DNA of 64,000 bases, taken from contig OZ241336.1 of assembly GCA_965200115.1 (NCBI GenBank), positions 2,728,001 to 2,792,000 on the forward strand, given 5' to 3'. The stretch's first letter is position 1. The number at the start of each line of letters is the position of its first letter. Shown piece after piece: positions 33,039 through 41,532 of this stretch. The notes under the pieces were generated by a model that ran no database searches, was not told where the DNA came from, and saw nothing but the letters and a program-made list of their open reading frames with translations. The translations under genes and the position numbers were made by a program. The DNA comes from JAPOUP01 sp026708635 (GTDB lineage Bacteria > Pseudomonadota > Alphaproteobacteria > Rhodobacterales > Rhodobacteraceae).

Positions 33039-34735
33039 TTGGATATCTTGCTTCTGACGAACCGGCGCCTGAGAGGGCTTAAAATCTCCAGCTTTTCTGG
33101 CGATTCCAATAGCATTTCTGCGGTGTCTTGCAATTGGTCGGGCGCATGCCTGGCTACACAGGCGATCAGTGATGGATGGCCACGATTTTCCCGCAGCGTA
33201 TCCTCAAGCACGGAAATTCCGGCTTTATGGTCGATATTCACTAGCAGTCCGCTTTGAAGTCTCAGTATAGGGGCGGTGTCGCTTCCCAGCTTAACCAGAT
33301 CGACTGCGGGCGGACCAGTCAATAGCGGAGCCACTTTAGCGATTTCGCCCAGTAATTCCTCAGCGACATCCGATACTTTCACCAGCCTTGGGATTCGATC
33401 CGCAAATGCATGGATTATCAAATCAGCCGTCGTGCCATAATGCATAGGGACGTTTTGCAGCCAGTGATCCTCCTTGCGCAAGCCACGCACGACCGGCTTA
33501 CCCATCCCATGAAGCAGACGGACAGCAGCCCGTACCTTGTTAGGGTTCTCCTCATCCGCAATGGGCGCAACGTAAACCTCATGCCCCATTTGCTCGATGT
33601 AGCCAAGCGACACGGGCTCCCAGTCGTCACCCCTTCTCGTCTCGAATGCGGGAAGCCTACTGAACACAGCGTCCCATTCACCCGTCGCGCTCGCGTATTC
33701 CGTCGACCGGGGAATGGCGAGCCAGAGGCTCGCCCACCGACGCGCATGCCACTTCGCCAGCACTCCGTCATCCAGTGCTCTTTTCAGAGGTGCGACCATC
33801 GCCTCAAGAATCGCGGGGTGGCAACTCCGGAGCAGTTGCATGACTTGGGGTTCAAACTCGCTCGCGACGAAGCTCTCGCGGTTCAGTCGCGGCTTGAAGT
33901 GCTTGGGATCAACATCGATCGATCCCTCGATTCCCCAGATTCCCTGAGCCTCGAACTCCTGCACGAAGACGCCCCTATAAAGGACGGCTACCTTGGAATT
34001 GCCTGTCATGGCTTCCCAGCCAGTGGGATCCGATACTGGCCTTAAAAGCGCCCGCTCCACCCAATCAGGCAGACCCTGCAGTCCCGTGGCGGCGCCCTGA
34101 TCCAACCCCTTTTGGCGTAACTCGCGCCCGTCGGGTTCGATTCTGGCCGAGAGACCGTCTACGTCACGGCACCAGTGCGGGAATTTTTCCATGAGCAGTT
34201 CAAACGTTTCAGCATCCCGCAGGGTGATGCGAATCGTCGTTCCCCTTTCGGAGCGCGACGGTTCGAACTGTACGGCTTGGCCTCCGGCCAACAGTGACCG
34301 GTGAAATCGCAGCCCGGTCGGAACTCCCTCGCGGCCGACTGTTTCGAGTTCAAACTCATCTCCCGCCATGAAATAGCTGATTACTCCGATGCCGAACTCA
34401 CCCACCGCTCCAGAATTTGTATCGGTCGCTGCCGCCGATGCCCCCACCTTCGTGAACAGCTGGGCGATATCCTCTTCGTCCATGCCAATGCCGTTATCCG
34501 ACACTTCCAACGACGTATCGTTTCGGTTCAATGTCAGAAGGATTCGGGGTTCCAACTCCACGGGCTCTTTATCGCGTCGCCGCTGAACGGCATCGACGGC
34601 GTTCAGGACCGCCTCTCGCAGTGCGGCGCTGGCATCCGTATAGAAGCGATCACCGGTAAGGAGTTCCAGCACACGCTCCCGGTCGAGCGTAAGGCTTGGA
34701 GGCCAATCCGAATTCTGGGACACCGCGCTGGTCAT
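33035..34735 (-). CDS. GHKL (Hsp90-like) ATPase
   Basis: The 566-residue protein starts with a Bergerat-fold ATPase domain. It has the N-box EAVLNAVDAV (Glu41, Asn45), the G1 box VSDNGIGMDEEDI (Asp80) and the G2 box SGAVGEFGIGVISYFMAGDE. This order is that of HtpG/Hsp90 and MutL-like proteins; the middle part (about 200-420) resembles the Hsp90 middle domain in position only. It lacks the MEEVD-type or HtpG C-terminal dimer features I would expect in a housekeeping HtpG. Its start overlaps the 66-residue ORF (ATGA) and its end overlaps SIR2 (ATGA), so it works in fixed ratio with them. It may act as a sensor or as a chaperone-like switch holding the SIR2 effector. Confidence 0.85.
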   Translation of the reverse strand: MTSAVSQNSDWPPSLTLDRERVLELLTGDRFYTDASAALREAVLNAVDAVQRRRDKEPVELEPRILLTLNRNDTSLEVSDNGIGMDEEDIAQLFTKVGASAAATDTNSGAVGEFGIGVISYFMAGDEFELETVGREGVPTGLRFHRSLLAGGQAVQFEPSRSERGTTIRITLRDAETFELLMEKFPHWCRDVDGLSARIEPDGRELRQKGLDQGAATGLQGLPDWVERALLRPVSDPTGWEAMTGNSKVAVLYRGVFVQEFEAQGIWGIEGSIDVDPKHFKPRLNRESFVASEFEPQVMQLLRSCHPAILEAMVAPLKRALDDGVLAKWHARRWASLWLAIPRSTEYASATGEWDAVFSRLPAFETRRGDDWEPVSLGYIEQMGHEVYVAPIADEENPNKVRAAVRLLHGMGKPVVRGLRKEDHWLQNVPMHYGTTADLIIHAFADRIPRLVKVSDVAEELLGEIAKVAPLLTGPPAVDLVKLGSDTAPILRLQSGLLVNIDHKAGISVLEDTLRENRGHPSLIACVARHAPDQLQDTAEMLLESPEKLEILSPLRRRFVRSKISK

Positions 34736-34932
34736 GCGATGCGATCTCCCAGTGATTTTCGGGCGGCTTCAATCGCATATCCGGCGAGGACGCAATCCGC
34801 GTTTTCGTCGCTCAATGCATCGCCCGCTGGTGCCGTCCGCGTGCGGCCATGCCCTTCCGGATGCGGGAGGGCATGGCGGACGCGGTGACCAGGCCGGCAC
34901 CTCACGGCGCATCCGGAAATCAGGTTCGTCAT
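34732..34932 (-). CDS. Small ORF linking the protease and GHKL genes
   Basis: This 66-residue frame starts inside the protease stop codon (ATGA) and ends inside the GHKL start codon (ATGA). A chance frame would rarely have both overlaps. The protein is basic in the middle and has a helical C-terminus (SDENADCVLAGYAIEAARKS). It resembles nothing I know. Against a coding role, a strong RNA hairpin lies inside it (34842-34880). It may be a small partner protein, or simply translated to couple protease and GHKL synthesis. A GHKL-only reading with an untranslated linker is the alternative. Confidence 0.5.
   Translation of the reverse strand: MTNLISGCAVRCRPGHRVRHALPHPEGHGRTRTAPAGDALSDENADCVLAGYAIEAARKSLGDRIA
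34842..34880. repeat. Long inverted repeat (hairpin) inside the small ORF
   Basis: GGCCATGCCCTTCC and its near-complement GGGAGGGCATGGC flank a short GGATGC loop; the 9-bp core CATGCCCT/AGGGCATG is perfect, and the pairing extends outward with GCGTGCGG against GGACGC with one bulge. The resulting stem of about 17 bp sits in the middle of the operon, between the protease and GHKL genes. Possible roles are tuning relative expression or mRNA processing. Confidence 0.55.
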
Positions 34933-37544
34933 GCCGGGACGCGTACCATCTCTCGCAGCCGCTCGCGAACGCGCTCATAGACCGGTACGGCGACATCCTG
35001 GCCGACTTCGAGGGTCGCGGCCACGGCATAGCTGATCGGATCGTCCAGTTCGCTGGCGGCCGGTGAGCATGTGACGTCAAGGACGAGATTGCCGCCATCA
35101 ACGAACTCCATGGCGTCTTCGCCTTCCCAGCGCTGGTGATGGACGGTGCCCTTGCCGAGCGCGTTGTGAGACGGCTGCCGCCTCGCGTTGCCGGCGCCGA
35201 TGGAGAACTTCCTGTCGCCGCCGGGACCGGCCTTGATCTTCGCAAGGCGGTACATGCGATGCGAATGCGTGATGGGCGTCAGCCACGCGACCGTGACCGA
35301 GAGCGCCCGGAATCCGGCTGTTCCCTCCAGTTCGGCGGGAAGCGGCACCGCGAACCGATCCGTTTCCCTTGAGCCGATCGTGTTCCAGCCGATCAGGGTG
35401 GCTCGCTTCTCGGCGCAATCGACGACGCGATGGATATCCGGACAGCCGAAGCCGAGAAAGCGGCTGATTTCGTCCCGCTCGTGTTCCCAGTGGAGCTTTC
35501 CGTTCTCGCTTATAACGCTCCTGAGCGCGTCGGTGGCGTCCCGGTCCCAGCGGGTGCCGTGAACGAGCAACGCCTTAAGGATGACGGCGTGATATGCCGG
35601 GTCCATTGCCGGATGCACCGGATCGTCCGGTAGATCTTCCAGCGCCTCGAGGATGCGCAGGGCGCTGTGTGTCGCCAGCGCCGTGGCGACGCTGGTGCCG
35701 CTCATGTTGCGCTTGCGGTTGGTTTGGCCGGCGGATCCGGGACTGGCCACACCGATGCCGAAATAATTCGCTGGTTGCGTTACGGGGCTGGCCTCAATCG
35801 GTGCATGGGTTGAGCTTGCGCGAACCTGTTCCGCACCACCGGGAAAAAGGATCTCCGGCTTGATCGTACGTTTGAAGCCCAGCCCCAGCGCCGAGCTCAC
35901 GTTCGGCAGCGCCGGGCTCGTATACGGATTGACCGCCATCACACCCTGTCCGTTCGGCGCGAGACTGTCGTCATGGGCGGCGCCGACCGTCAGCGCATTG
36001 ACGGCTTCCGAAGGCGCGAGCAGTCGCCGATTGGCGCGCTGACGCAGTATCGCGCGCAAGAGCTTCGCCTGACGTTCACCGGCAGCCGCGTTCTCGAGAT
36101 CCGCCCATTGATCGACATTCTCAAGCGGCAGAGGCTCCGTGATGTTCCCGGCGCTGACGAGGATCAGAACGCTGTGCCGCCAGGCAAGGTGGTCGATCAG
36201 CCGCGCCCACGGACTCATCACACCGGCAAAGCGCCGTTTGGCGTCACCAAGGGACAGGTTGACGATGCGCACAGTCGGCGCTGTCGCGTCTTCTCCGCCT
36301 TCGCCGTCGAACATGCGAATGAAAACGCGCCAGATCAGGTCGATGCCGAGACGGTCCGGCGGCATGAATTCCCTGACATCGCCAAACCCGTCCGGCTGCG
36401 GGTACATGACCGGTCGCACATAGAGACGAAACCTGACGGGCGGTTCGGGGTTCGGCGCGTTCAGGTCGCCGTGCAGGATCAGGGACGCCATTGCGGTGCC
36501 GTGCCGCTGTTCCGCCGCCGCTCCGTATTCGTCCGCGAAAACGTCCGGATCGTCCATTGCCAGCCGGTTCGTGAGCCGATCGTGCCGTGCCATCGGCACG
36601 CCGTCGAGCAAGGCCGCCATCGGCAAGGCCGCTTCCGCGCCGCCGTCGCCTCCGTCCGCCTCCGAGGGATCATCGAGATCGCCCTCGACCGGTCCCGACA
36701 CCATGGACTGCGGTCTCAACACCATCACGTCGTCGAAGGTCACGAGGCCAACATCGGGATGGTCGAGCGCATCCCGAATGACTTCGGGTGCCACCTCGAC
36801 CAGAGCGGCATGGTAGCGAACGTCGCCTATCACCGCGCGGTCAAGCACGCGGCCACCCAGTTCGCGGAGCTTCTCAGTGAAGGTGGTTTCCGCCGTCTCG
36901 CGGCGTGCTGCGTCATCGCGATACCAGAACTCAACTTCAAACCGAACCGACTTGTCAGGCGCGAGTTCCAGCCGTTCCCGCCAGTCATCCATCGCTTCCG
37001 CGGTCAGGCGGTCTTGCGGTCCCCACGGCCGCACGTCCGCCAGATGGCCGAACACACTGCGCCATGCGGCGCGACCGCTTCCGAGTTCCTCGCCGCGCTG
37101 GAACCGCCGCCAAAGGCCCACCAACTCGCCAAGCGCGGTCCGATCCGGGATCGTAAAGTAGAATCTGCGGGGGACCCGCTTGCCATCTCTGGGATTGCCG
37201 TCCCTGTCCGGTACGTAAAAGTCTTTGTCAGGCGCGGCGTCGCCTTCGTCCTCGCCAAGGAATTCGAGGCCCCTCACGCCACGCACCGCGCGGTAGAAGT
37301 CGGCGACTTCGCTGGCGACCTCGAAAACGAGCGCTCGTTCGGGAACGATTGCGGTGGGGTCGTCGCGAAGCTCGGCGAGCGCGTCCGGATCACCGAGCGC
37401 CTGTTCCAGCCGCTCGAATTTCGGGCCAAGCCTTTCGGCCTGGCGGCCCCCGGCGGATGAGGTGACGCTTTCCCTTGGCGGCCATCCCCGCGAGGGCGCT
37501 CGCCGCTCCGGGCGTGGCATCGCCAGAAGGGGACGTTCAGCCAT
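34929..37544 (-). CDS. Subtilisin-like (S8) serine protease, IetS-like
   Basis: The 871-residue protein contains an S8 catalytic domain from about residue 305 to 640. The triad is Asp314 (MAALLDGVPM), His348 (EQRHGTAMASLI) and Ser618 (NMSGTSVATALATH), with the oxyanion Asn467 in LVSAGN. The first 300 residues are an N-terminal extension and the last 230 a C-terminal domain of unknown fold. There is no signal peptide, so the protease acts in the cytoplasm. It begins inside the last codons of the AAA ATPase gene (8-base overlap). A cytoplasmic subtilase paired with an AAA ATPase is the IetAS arrangement, first described as a plasmid-stability system on an Agrobacterium Ti plasmid and later listed among anti-phage systems. 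Confidence 0.9.
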   Translation of the reverse strand: MAERPLLAMPRPERRAPSRGWPPRESVTSSAGGRQAERLGPKFERLEQALGDPDALAELRDDPTAIVPERALVFEVASEVADFYRAVRGVRGLEFLGEDEGDAAPDKDFYVPDRDGNPRDGKRVPRRFYFTIPDRTALGELVGLWRRFQRGEELGSGRAAWRSVFGHLADVRPWGPQDRLTAEAMDDWRERLELAPDKSVRFEVEFWYRDDAARRETAETTFTEKLRELGGRVLDRAVIGDVRYHAALVEVAPEVIRDALDHPDVGLVTFDDVMVLRPQSMVSGPVEGDLDDPSEADGGDGGAEAALPMAALLDGVPMARHDRLTNRLAMDDPDVFADEYGAAAEQRHGTAMASLILHGDLNAPNPEPPVRFRLYVRPVMYPQPDGFGDVREFMPPDRLGIDLIWRVFIRMFDGEGGEDATAPTVRIVNLSLGDAKRRFAGVMSPWARLIDHLAWRHSVLILVSAGNITEPLPLENVDQWADLENAAAGERQAKLLRAILRQRANRRLLAPSEAVNALTVGAAHDDSLAPNGQGVMAVNPYTSPALPNVSSALGLGFKRTIKPEILFPGGAEQVRASSTHAPIEASPVTQPANYFGIGVASPGSAGQTNRKRNMSGTSVATALATHSALRILEALEDLPDDPVHPAMDPAYHAVILKALLVHGTRWDRDATDALRSVISENGKLHWEHERDEISRFLGFGCPDIHRVVDCAEKRATLIGWNTIGSRETDRFAVPLPAELEGTAGFRALSVTVAWLTPITHSHRMYRLAKIKAGPGGDRKFSIGAGNARRQPSHNALGKGTVHHQRWEGEDAMEFVDGGNLVLDVTCSPAASELDDPISYAVAATLEVGQDVAVPVYERVRERLREMVRVPA

Positions 37545-38544
37545 CGGACAACCCTTGCTCCGCGCTGCCCGAACGGATCGGCTGGACGCGCTCCTGCCAG
37601 AGCTTCAGTTGTTCCTCTATTGTTCTCTTCAGGAAGCGTTCCTTCATTGTCATCACATCGCGGCGGCGCACATCGAGCGTGAATTCCTCCGCCTCGGCAT
37701 AGCTGATCGCGCCGATACGTTTGGCGAGGGAGGAAGCCGCAATGCCCGGACGCCGGTCGAACGATGCCAGGAACCTGTCGAAATATTCCGTCAGTTCCCT
37801 CTCGCTCGGCGCGGGTAGCTCCAAACGCAGCTGGAACCGACGCCAGACCGCACGGTCCAGAAGTTCCGAATGGTTGGTTGCGGCGATGACGACCGCGTAG
37901 CTCGGCAGTGCATCGACGTGCATCAGCAGCGATGTGACGACGCGCTTGATTTCTCCGGTTTCATGGATGTCACCCCGTTCCTTGCCGACGGCGTCGAATT
38001 CATCGAAAAACAGCACGCAAGGCGTTGTCCTCACATAGTCGAAAACGCGTTTGAGACGGCTGGCCGTTTCGCCGAGATAGCTGCCGATCATGGCCTCGTA
38101 GCGGACCACGAAGAACGGCACCGCCAGTGATTCGGCGATCGCTTCGGCCAGCGAGGTCTTGCCGTTGCCCGGCGGGCCGACGAAAAGAAGCCGGTGCCGC
38201 GGATCGAGACCGTGCGCGCGCAGCAGGCCGGACCTCCGCTGCTCGTCTATCAGTTGCTCCACGGCCGCACGGCATGTCTCTGACAGGACCATGTCGCCCA
38301 GCTCCCGCCTTGGCGTGATCTCGGCAATGAACCGGCGCGCCTTATGCGGGTTTTCGGAGACCGGGGGATGCATGTGCATGCCGTTTCCGTTGGCCTGCAT
38401 CGCCCGAAGGAGCCTGTCCGCCAGAACCGTGTGCTGCTTGTCTTTCTCCTCGGCGATTATCGTCTCGACCGTCGAACGCACGGCGTTACTGTCGCCGGCC
38501 ACGCTCGCTCTGACAAGGCTTATCAGAAGGTCACCGCGCGCCAT
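37537..38544 (-). CDS. AAA ATPase, IetA-like partner of the subtilase
   Basis: The 335-residue protein is an AAA ATPase. It has Walker A GPPGNGKTS (123-131), Walker B CVLFFDEFDAVG (176-187), sensor-1 AATNHSELLDRAVWRRFQLR with likely arginine-finger residues, and a small helical C-terminal lid. The N-terminal 90 residues are of unknown fold. It starts within the end of the ribbon-helix-helix gene (14-base overlap) and overlaps the protease gene by 8 bases. In IetAS the ATPase is thought to restrain or activate the protease; the same role is inferred here. Spastin/FtsH-like core motifs are intact, so the protein should be active. Confidence 0.9.
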   Translation of the reverse strand: MARGDLLISLVRASVAGDSNAVRSTVETIIAEEKDKQHTVLADRLLRAMQANGNGMHMHPPVSENPHKARRFIAEITPRRELGDMVLSETCRAAVEQLIDEQRRSGLLRAHGLDPRHRLLFVGPPGNGKTSLAEAIAESLAVPFFVVRYEAMIGSYLGETASRLKRVFDYVRTTPCVLFFDEFDAVGKERGDIHETGEIKRVVTSLLMHVDALPSYAVVIAATNHSELLDRAVWRRFQLRLELPAPSERELTEYFDRFLASFDRRPGIAASSLAKRIGAISYAEAEEFTLDVRRRDVMTMKERFLKRTIEEQLKLWQERVQPIRSGSAEQGLSDG

Positions 38545-38722
38545 TTGACAAACCCCCGGCCCCAGTCCTTCGGAGCTTCTCCACGAGCGCCTCGATGATC
38601 CAGTGGTTGCGCGAGACCGGCACGTCTTCCTGATCGAGAGACGCGTTTATCCGCTTGAGAATGTGTTCAGGGATTCTAACCGTTACCGGAACGCGCTCCC
38701 TGCCGTTGGTGGCTGACTTCAT
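38531..38722 (-). CDS. Ribbon-helix-helix (CopG/Arc-type) DNA-binding protein
   Basis: This 63-residue protein has the ribbon-helix-helix pattern: a beta strand RVPVTVRIPEHILKRINASL, then a second helix in SRNHWIIEALVEKLRRT. Such proteins are dimeric repressors, commonly autoregulators of toxin-antitoxin and defence operons. It is the first gene, overlapping the AAA ATPase by 14 bases. No strong ribosome binding site is visible before ATG 38722. Only about 66 bp of native DNA lie upstream before the inserted ISKra4-type element, so the operator must be in that stretch if it still exists. Confidence 0.75.
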   Translation of the reverse strand: MKSATNGRERVPVTVRIPEHILKRINASLDQEDVPVSRNHWIIEALVEKLRRTGAGGLSNGAR

Positions 38723-38754
38723 GGACTCGAATCATGTTGATGTCACTCTGTAAT

Positions 38755-38781
38755 CGTATAGATATCACGGCTCGCTGTCGA
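38755..38781 (-). promoter_or_regulatory. Candidate promoter of the RHH-AAA-protease-GHKL-SIR2 operon
   Basis: On the minus strand TCGACA (38781-38776) and TATACG (38760-38755) stand 15 bp apart, upstream of the first gene start at 38722. The spacing is two bases short of ideal. The whole pair lies between the gene and the insertion site of the mobile element, so the promoter may have survived the insertion. This is a guess from sequence alone. Confidence 0.35.
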
Positions 38782-38788
38782 CCCTATT

Positions 38789-38797
38789 CTGAAACAC
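38789..38797. repeat. Target-site duplication, left copy (CTGAAACAC)
   Basis: CTGAAACAC stands directly outside the left inverted repeat of the ISKra4-type element. It recurs at 46477-46485 directly outside the right one. A 9-bp duplication fits a single insertion of the whole nest. Confidence 0.88.
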
Positions 38798-38923
38798 GGG
38801 TGTATCCCAGATTAGTTGACGGCTGCGCTTCGCTTCCGCTACGCTTGCCCTGCCGCGCACCGGGTGACTGCCGGACGAACCGGCGGGCGGTGCGCGTTGA
38901 GAGGCAAGGCAGGAGCATGGGCC

Positions 38924-40043
38924 ATGACGCGGGACGAAGGGAACCGGGCGCACCGGCATCCGGACGCGGTGGCGTATCTTGAGGGACTGACTGAGGACGA
39001 GGCGAGGGTGCATCCGCCGCTGGCGCGCGCGCATGACGGCGGGTTCACCCGGTACCGGGTCGAGGGCGGCGAGGTGCGCGGCCGCGACGTCGCGGGGGAC
39101 GGCATGCCCGGGGCGCTGCTGGAGGCGGTCCCGGCGGAGTTCGGGCCGCCGCTCCCTCGGCTGGCGGCGGACCTGGCGTCGGGCGCGCCCGACCTGGACG
39201 CCGGCGGGCGGGCCCTCCGGGACGCCTCGCTGGGCGGCGGCGCGGCGGCCCTGAAGCATCTGCTGGAGCGGCTGGACGCGACGCTGCCGGCCCCGGAGTG
39301 CGGGGCCTGCGGCGGGCCGATGGCCCGGCATTCGGTGACGGCGAAATCCTTCCTGACCAGGCTCGGCCGGGTCGAGGTGCGGCGCGCGCACTTCCGCTGC
39401 GGCTCCTGCGGCGGGGGACGCTTCCCGCCGGGCCGGGCGCTGGGCCTTGAGGGGGACACCGTCACGCCGGGGACGGCGAGCGTCATCGCCGGGACCGTTC
39501 CGTCCATGGGCTTCGGGGCGGCGCGCCGGACCGTCGCGAATCTCGCCGGACTGGACGCCTCGCCGGGTTCCCCGCGGCGCCGGGCGCTGGCGCTCGGCGA
39601 GGCGGCGCGGCGCTCCGGGCGCGAGGAGGTGCTGGACGGCGGGCCGCTGGAACCGCGCATGTATCTCTCCATAGACGGGACCGGCATCCCGATGCGGAAA
39701 GAGGAGACGGAGGGCGTCCGCGGCAGGCAGGCTGACGGCACCTCGAAGAGCCGCGGGGCCAAGCTCGCGGTCATCCACACCGCCGGGGGACGCGACCCGG
39801 AGACCGGCGCGGCGCTGAAGGACCGCGGCGGCGAGTCCGTCTCCCGCCTCACCGCCGGCGCGGCGGCGCCGTCCGGAGGCCGGGAGCCCTCGGCCTTCGC
39901 CGCGCGCCTGGACCGCGAGGCGCGGCGGCGGGGCCTGCACGACGCGGACGGGCCGGTCGTCGTCTCCGACGGGGCGGAGTGGATACGGAGCGCGTGCGAC
40001 GAGATCTTCGGGGGGCGAAAGGTAACCTTCGTGCCCGATAGGT
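38924..40043 (+). pseudogene. ISKra4-family transposase, N-terminal and central part
   Basis: About 373 residues from MTRDEGNRAHRHPDAVAYLE to VTFVPDR form the N-terminal part. A zinc-knuckle-like region (ECGACGGPMARHS and HFRCGSCGGGRFPPGRALGL) precedes the catalytic start YLSIDGTGIPMRKEETEGVR, and VVVSDGAEWIRSACDEIF carries the second aspartate. The frame then runs into the RIT inverted repeat. The continuation is at 46043-46454. TTG 38816 opens the frame earlier, but ATG 38924 is the better start. Together with a second frameshift, the split inactivates the gene. Confidence 0.88.
40038..40043. repeat. Target-site duplication of the RIT element, left copy (ATAGGT)
   Basis: ATAGGT precedes the RIT element here and follows it at 46037-46042. 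Joining the two flanks at this hexamer restores the transposase frame as VPDR-FHALEY, which supports these boundaries. Confidence 0.7.
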
Positions 40044-40044
40044 G

Positions 40045-40131
40045 CCAACATGCCGAGTTTCCAACTATGCCGGGTACTGTCCGTAACCCGCTGGTTCCGT
40101 TCGCTTCCCCGCCCGGTTTCTCGGCATAGTC
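40045..40131. repeat. RIT terminal inverted repeat, left
   Basis: These 87 bp, beginning CCAACATGCCGAGTTTCCAA, are the exact reverse complement of 45931-46017. Identity along the full length suggests recent insertion or ongoing homogenisation. Motifs CTATGCCG and CGGCATAG occur inside. Confidence 0.92.
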
Positions 40132-40275
40132 CGTAACCCGCGGCGGGACGTCCGGCGCCGCGGAGTTTTTTCGCCCTGACGGTTCGGGTCGGCCTGATCC
40201 GTTCCGGAGCCGGTTGCGCGCGGCCGCGGGCCCGCCTTTGCCGCCCCTTTCTGGTTCATGGAAAGGAGACGGCGA

Positions 40276-41532
40276 ATGCCCTCAGACACAGACCGGGCGC
40301 GACGGTCCCGCGCAACATGCCCCGCCGGATGGCTGGTCCCGTACAGGGACAGGTTTCTGGCCGAACTTGAGAGCCTCGGCTACGCCCCGGGATCGATCTG
40401 GAAACTGCGTCAGGCGATCGACCTGTTTCGGGAAGAGGTCGCCGTCCGCGGGCTGGGTCCGGGCGACATCGACGCGGCCGGGCTGGCGGAGCTTCAGGAC
40501 GCCGTGCCCGTGCCGCGTTCGCGGAGAGAGATCCGCTTCCGGCGCCGGTGCGTCGCCCGGTTCGTCGACCGTCTTGTCGCCGACGGCGCGATCGCGGTGC
40601 CGGAGAGGCCGGTTCCGCCGGACTGGCTCGGGCGGCTGGCCGCGGACTACGGCCGCTGGCTGCGCCGCGAGCGGGGGCTGAGCGAATCCACGGTCCGCGA
40701 ATGCCGGGCATTCCTCAGGCGCTTCCTGGCCTTCCTGTTCGGGGAGCGGCCCGGCGACCTGAACCGCATCGGGCCGAAGGAGGTCCGCGCCTTCCTCGCC
40801 CTGCCGCCCGCCGGGTCGGGACGCGCGCGGAATCTTGAGAAGAAGGCGGTCAACTTCCGCCGGATGTTCCGGTTCATGTTCGCCACGGGACTGACCCGCC
40901 GCGACCTGGTCCCGTGCGTGCCGAAGATCGCGGCGCGCAGCAGGCATGGCGCATCGCGCCACCTTTCGTCCGGGGAGGTTCGCGGGCTCGTCGCCGCCGT
41001 GAACGGCGACGGCCCGGCCGGGCGCCGCGACCGCGCCGTCATGCTGCTGCTGGCCCGGCTCGGCCTGCGCTGCCAGGAGGTCGCCGCGATCAGGCTCGAC
41101 GACATCGACTGGCGCGCCGGCGAGATCCTGGTCCGCGGGAAGCGGGGATTCCATGACCGCATGCCGCTGCCGGTCGACGTGGGCGAGGCGCTTGCCGACT
41201 ACGTCCTGAACGGGCGGGCCGGAAGGTCGCGGCACCTGTTCGTCACCCTGCGGGCGCCCCATCGGCCGTTCCGAACGACGCATTTCATCCAGGGCATGCT
41301 CGCCGGTGCCTTTGCGAGGGCCGGAGTGACGCCGCCAAAGGGAGGGGCGCGCGCCCATCTCCTGCGGCATTCGCTGGCCGTCGCCATGCTGGACCACGGC
41401 AACTCGCTCGACGAGGTCGGCCATGTCCCGCGCCACCGGTCCCGGGCCACGACAACGATCTACGCCCGCCACGGCATCGAGGCCCTGCGGCCGCTGGCGC
41501 GGGCCTGGCCGGTCCGGGGAGAGCCCCGATGA
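40276..41532 (+). CDS. ritA: Tyrosine recombinase, first of the RIT trio
   Basis: The 418-residue protein is a phage-integrase-type recombinase. An N-terminal SAM-like DNA-binding domain (WLRRERGLSESTVRECRAFL) precedes the catalytic domain with Arg in ARLGLRCQEVAAIRLDDIDW, the HLLRHSLAVAMLDHG box and the nucleophile in RATTTIYARHG. I chose ATG 40276 because an AAAGGAG ribosome binding site lies before it; ATG 40258 is upstream of that site. Its stop overlaps the next recombinase start by 4 bases. The protein looks intact. Confidence 0.9.
   Translation: MPSDTDRARRSRATCPAGWLVPYRDRFLAELESLGYAPGSIWKLRQAIDLFREEVAVRGLGPGDIDAAGLAELQDAVPVPRSRREIRFRRRCVARFVDRLVADGAIAVPERPVPPDWLGRLAADYGRWLRRERGLSESTVRECRAFLRRFLAFLFGERPGDLNRIGPKEVRAFLALPPAGSGRARNLEKKAVNFRRMFRFMFATGLTRRDLVPCVPKIAARSRHGASRHLSSGEVRGLVAAVNGDGPAGRRDRAVMLLLARLGLRCQEVAAIRLDDIDWRAGEILVRGKRGFHDRMPLPVDVGEALADYVLNGRAGRSRHLFVTLRAPHRPFRTTHFIQGMLAGAFARAGVTPPKGGARAHLLRHSLAVAMLDHGNSLDEVGHVPRHRSRATTTIYARHGIEALRPLARAWPVRGEPR

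Noticed and set aside
35973..37460. 495-residue open frame on the plus strand
   Set aside because: Antisense of the subtilisin-like protease gene, which has a full catalytic triad; the plus-strand product shows no motif.
38765..40051. 428-residue minus-strand frame
   Set aside because: Antisense of the ISKra4-type transposase; Arg/Pro/Ala-rich with no motif.
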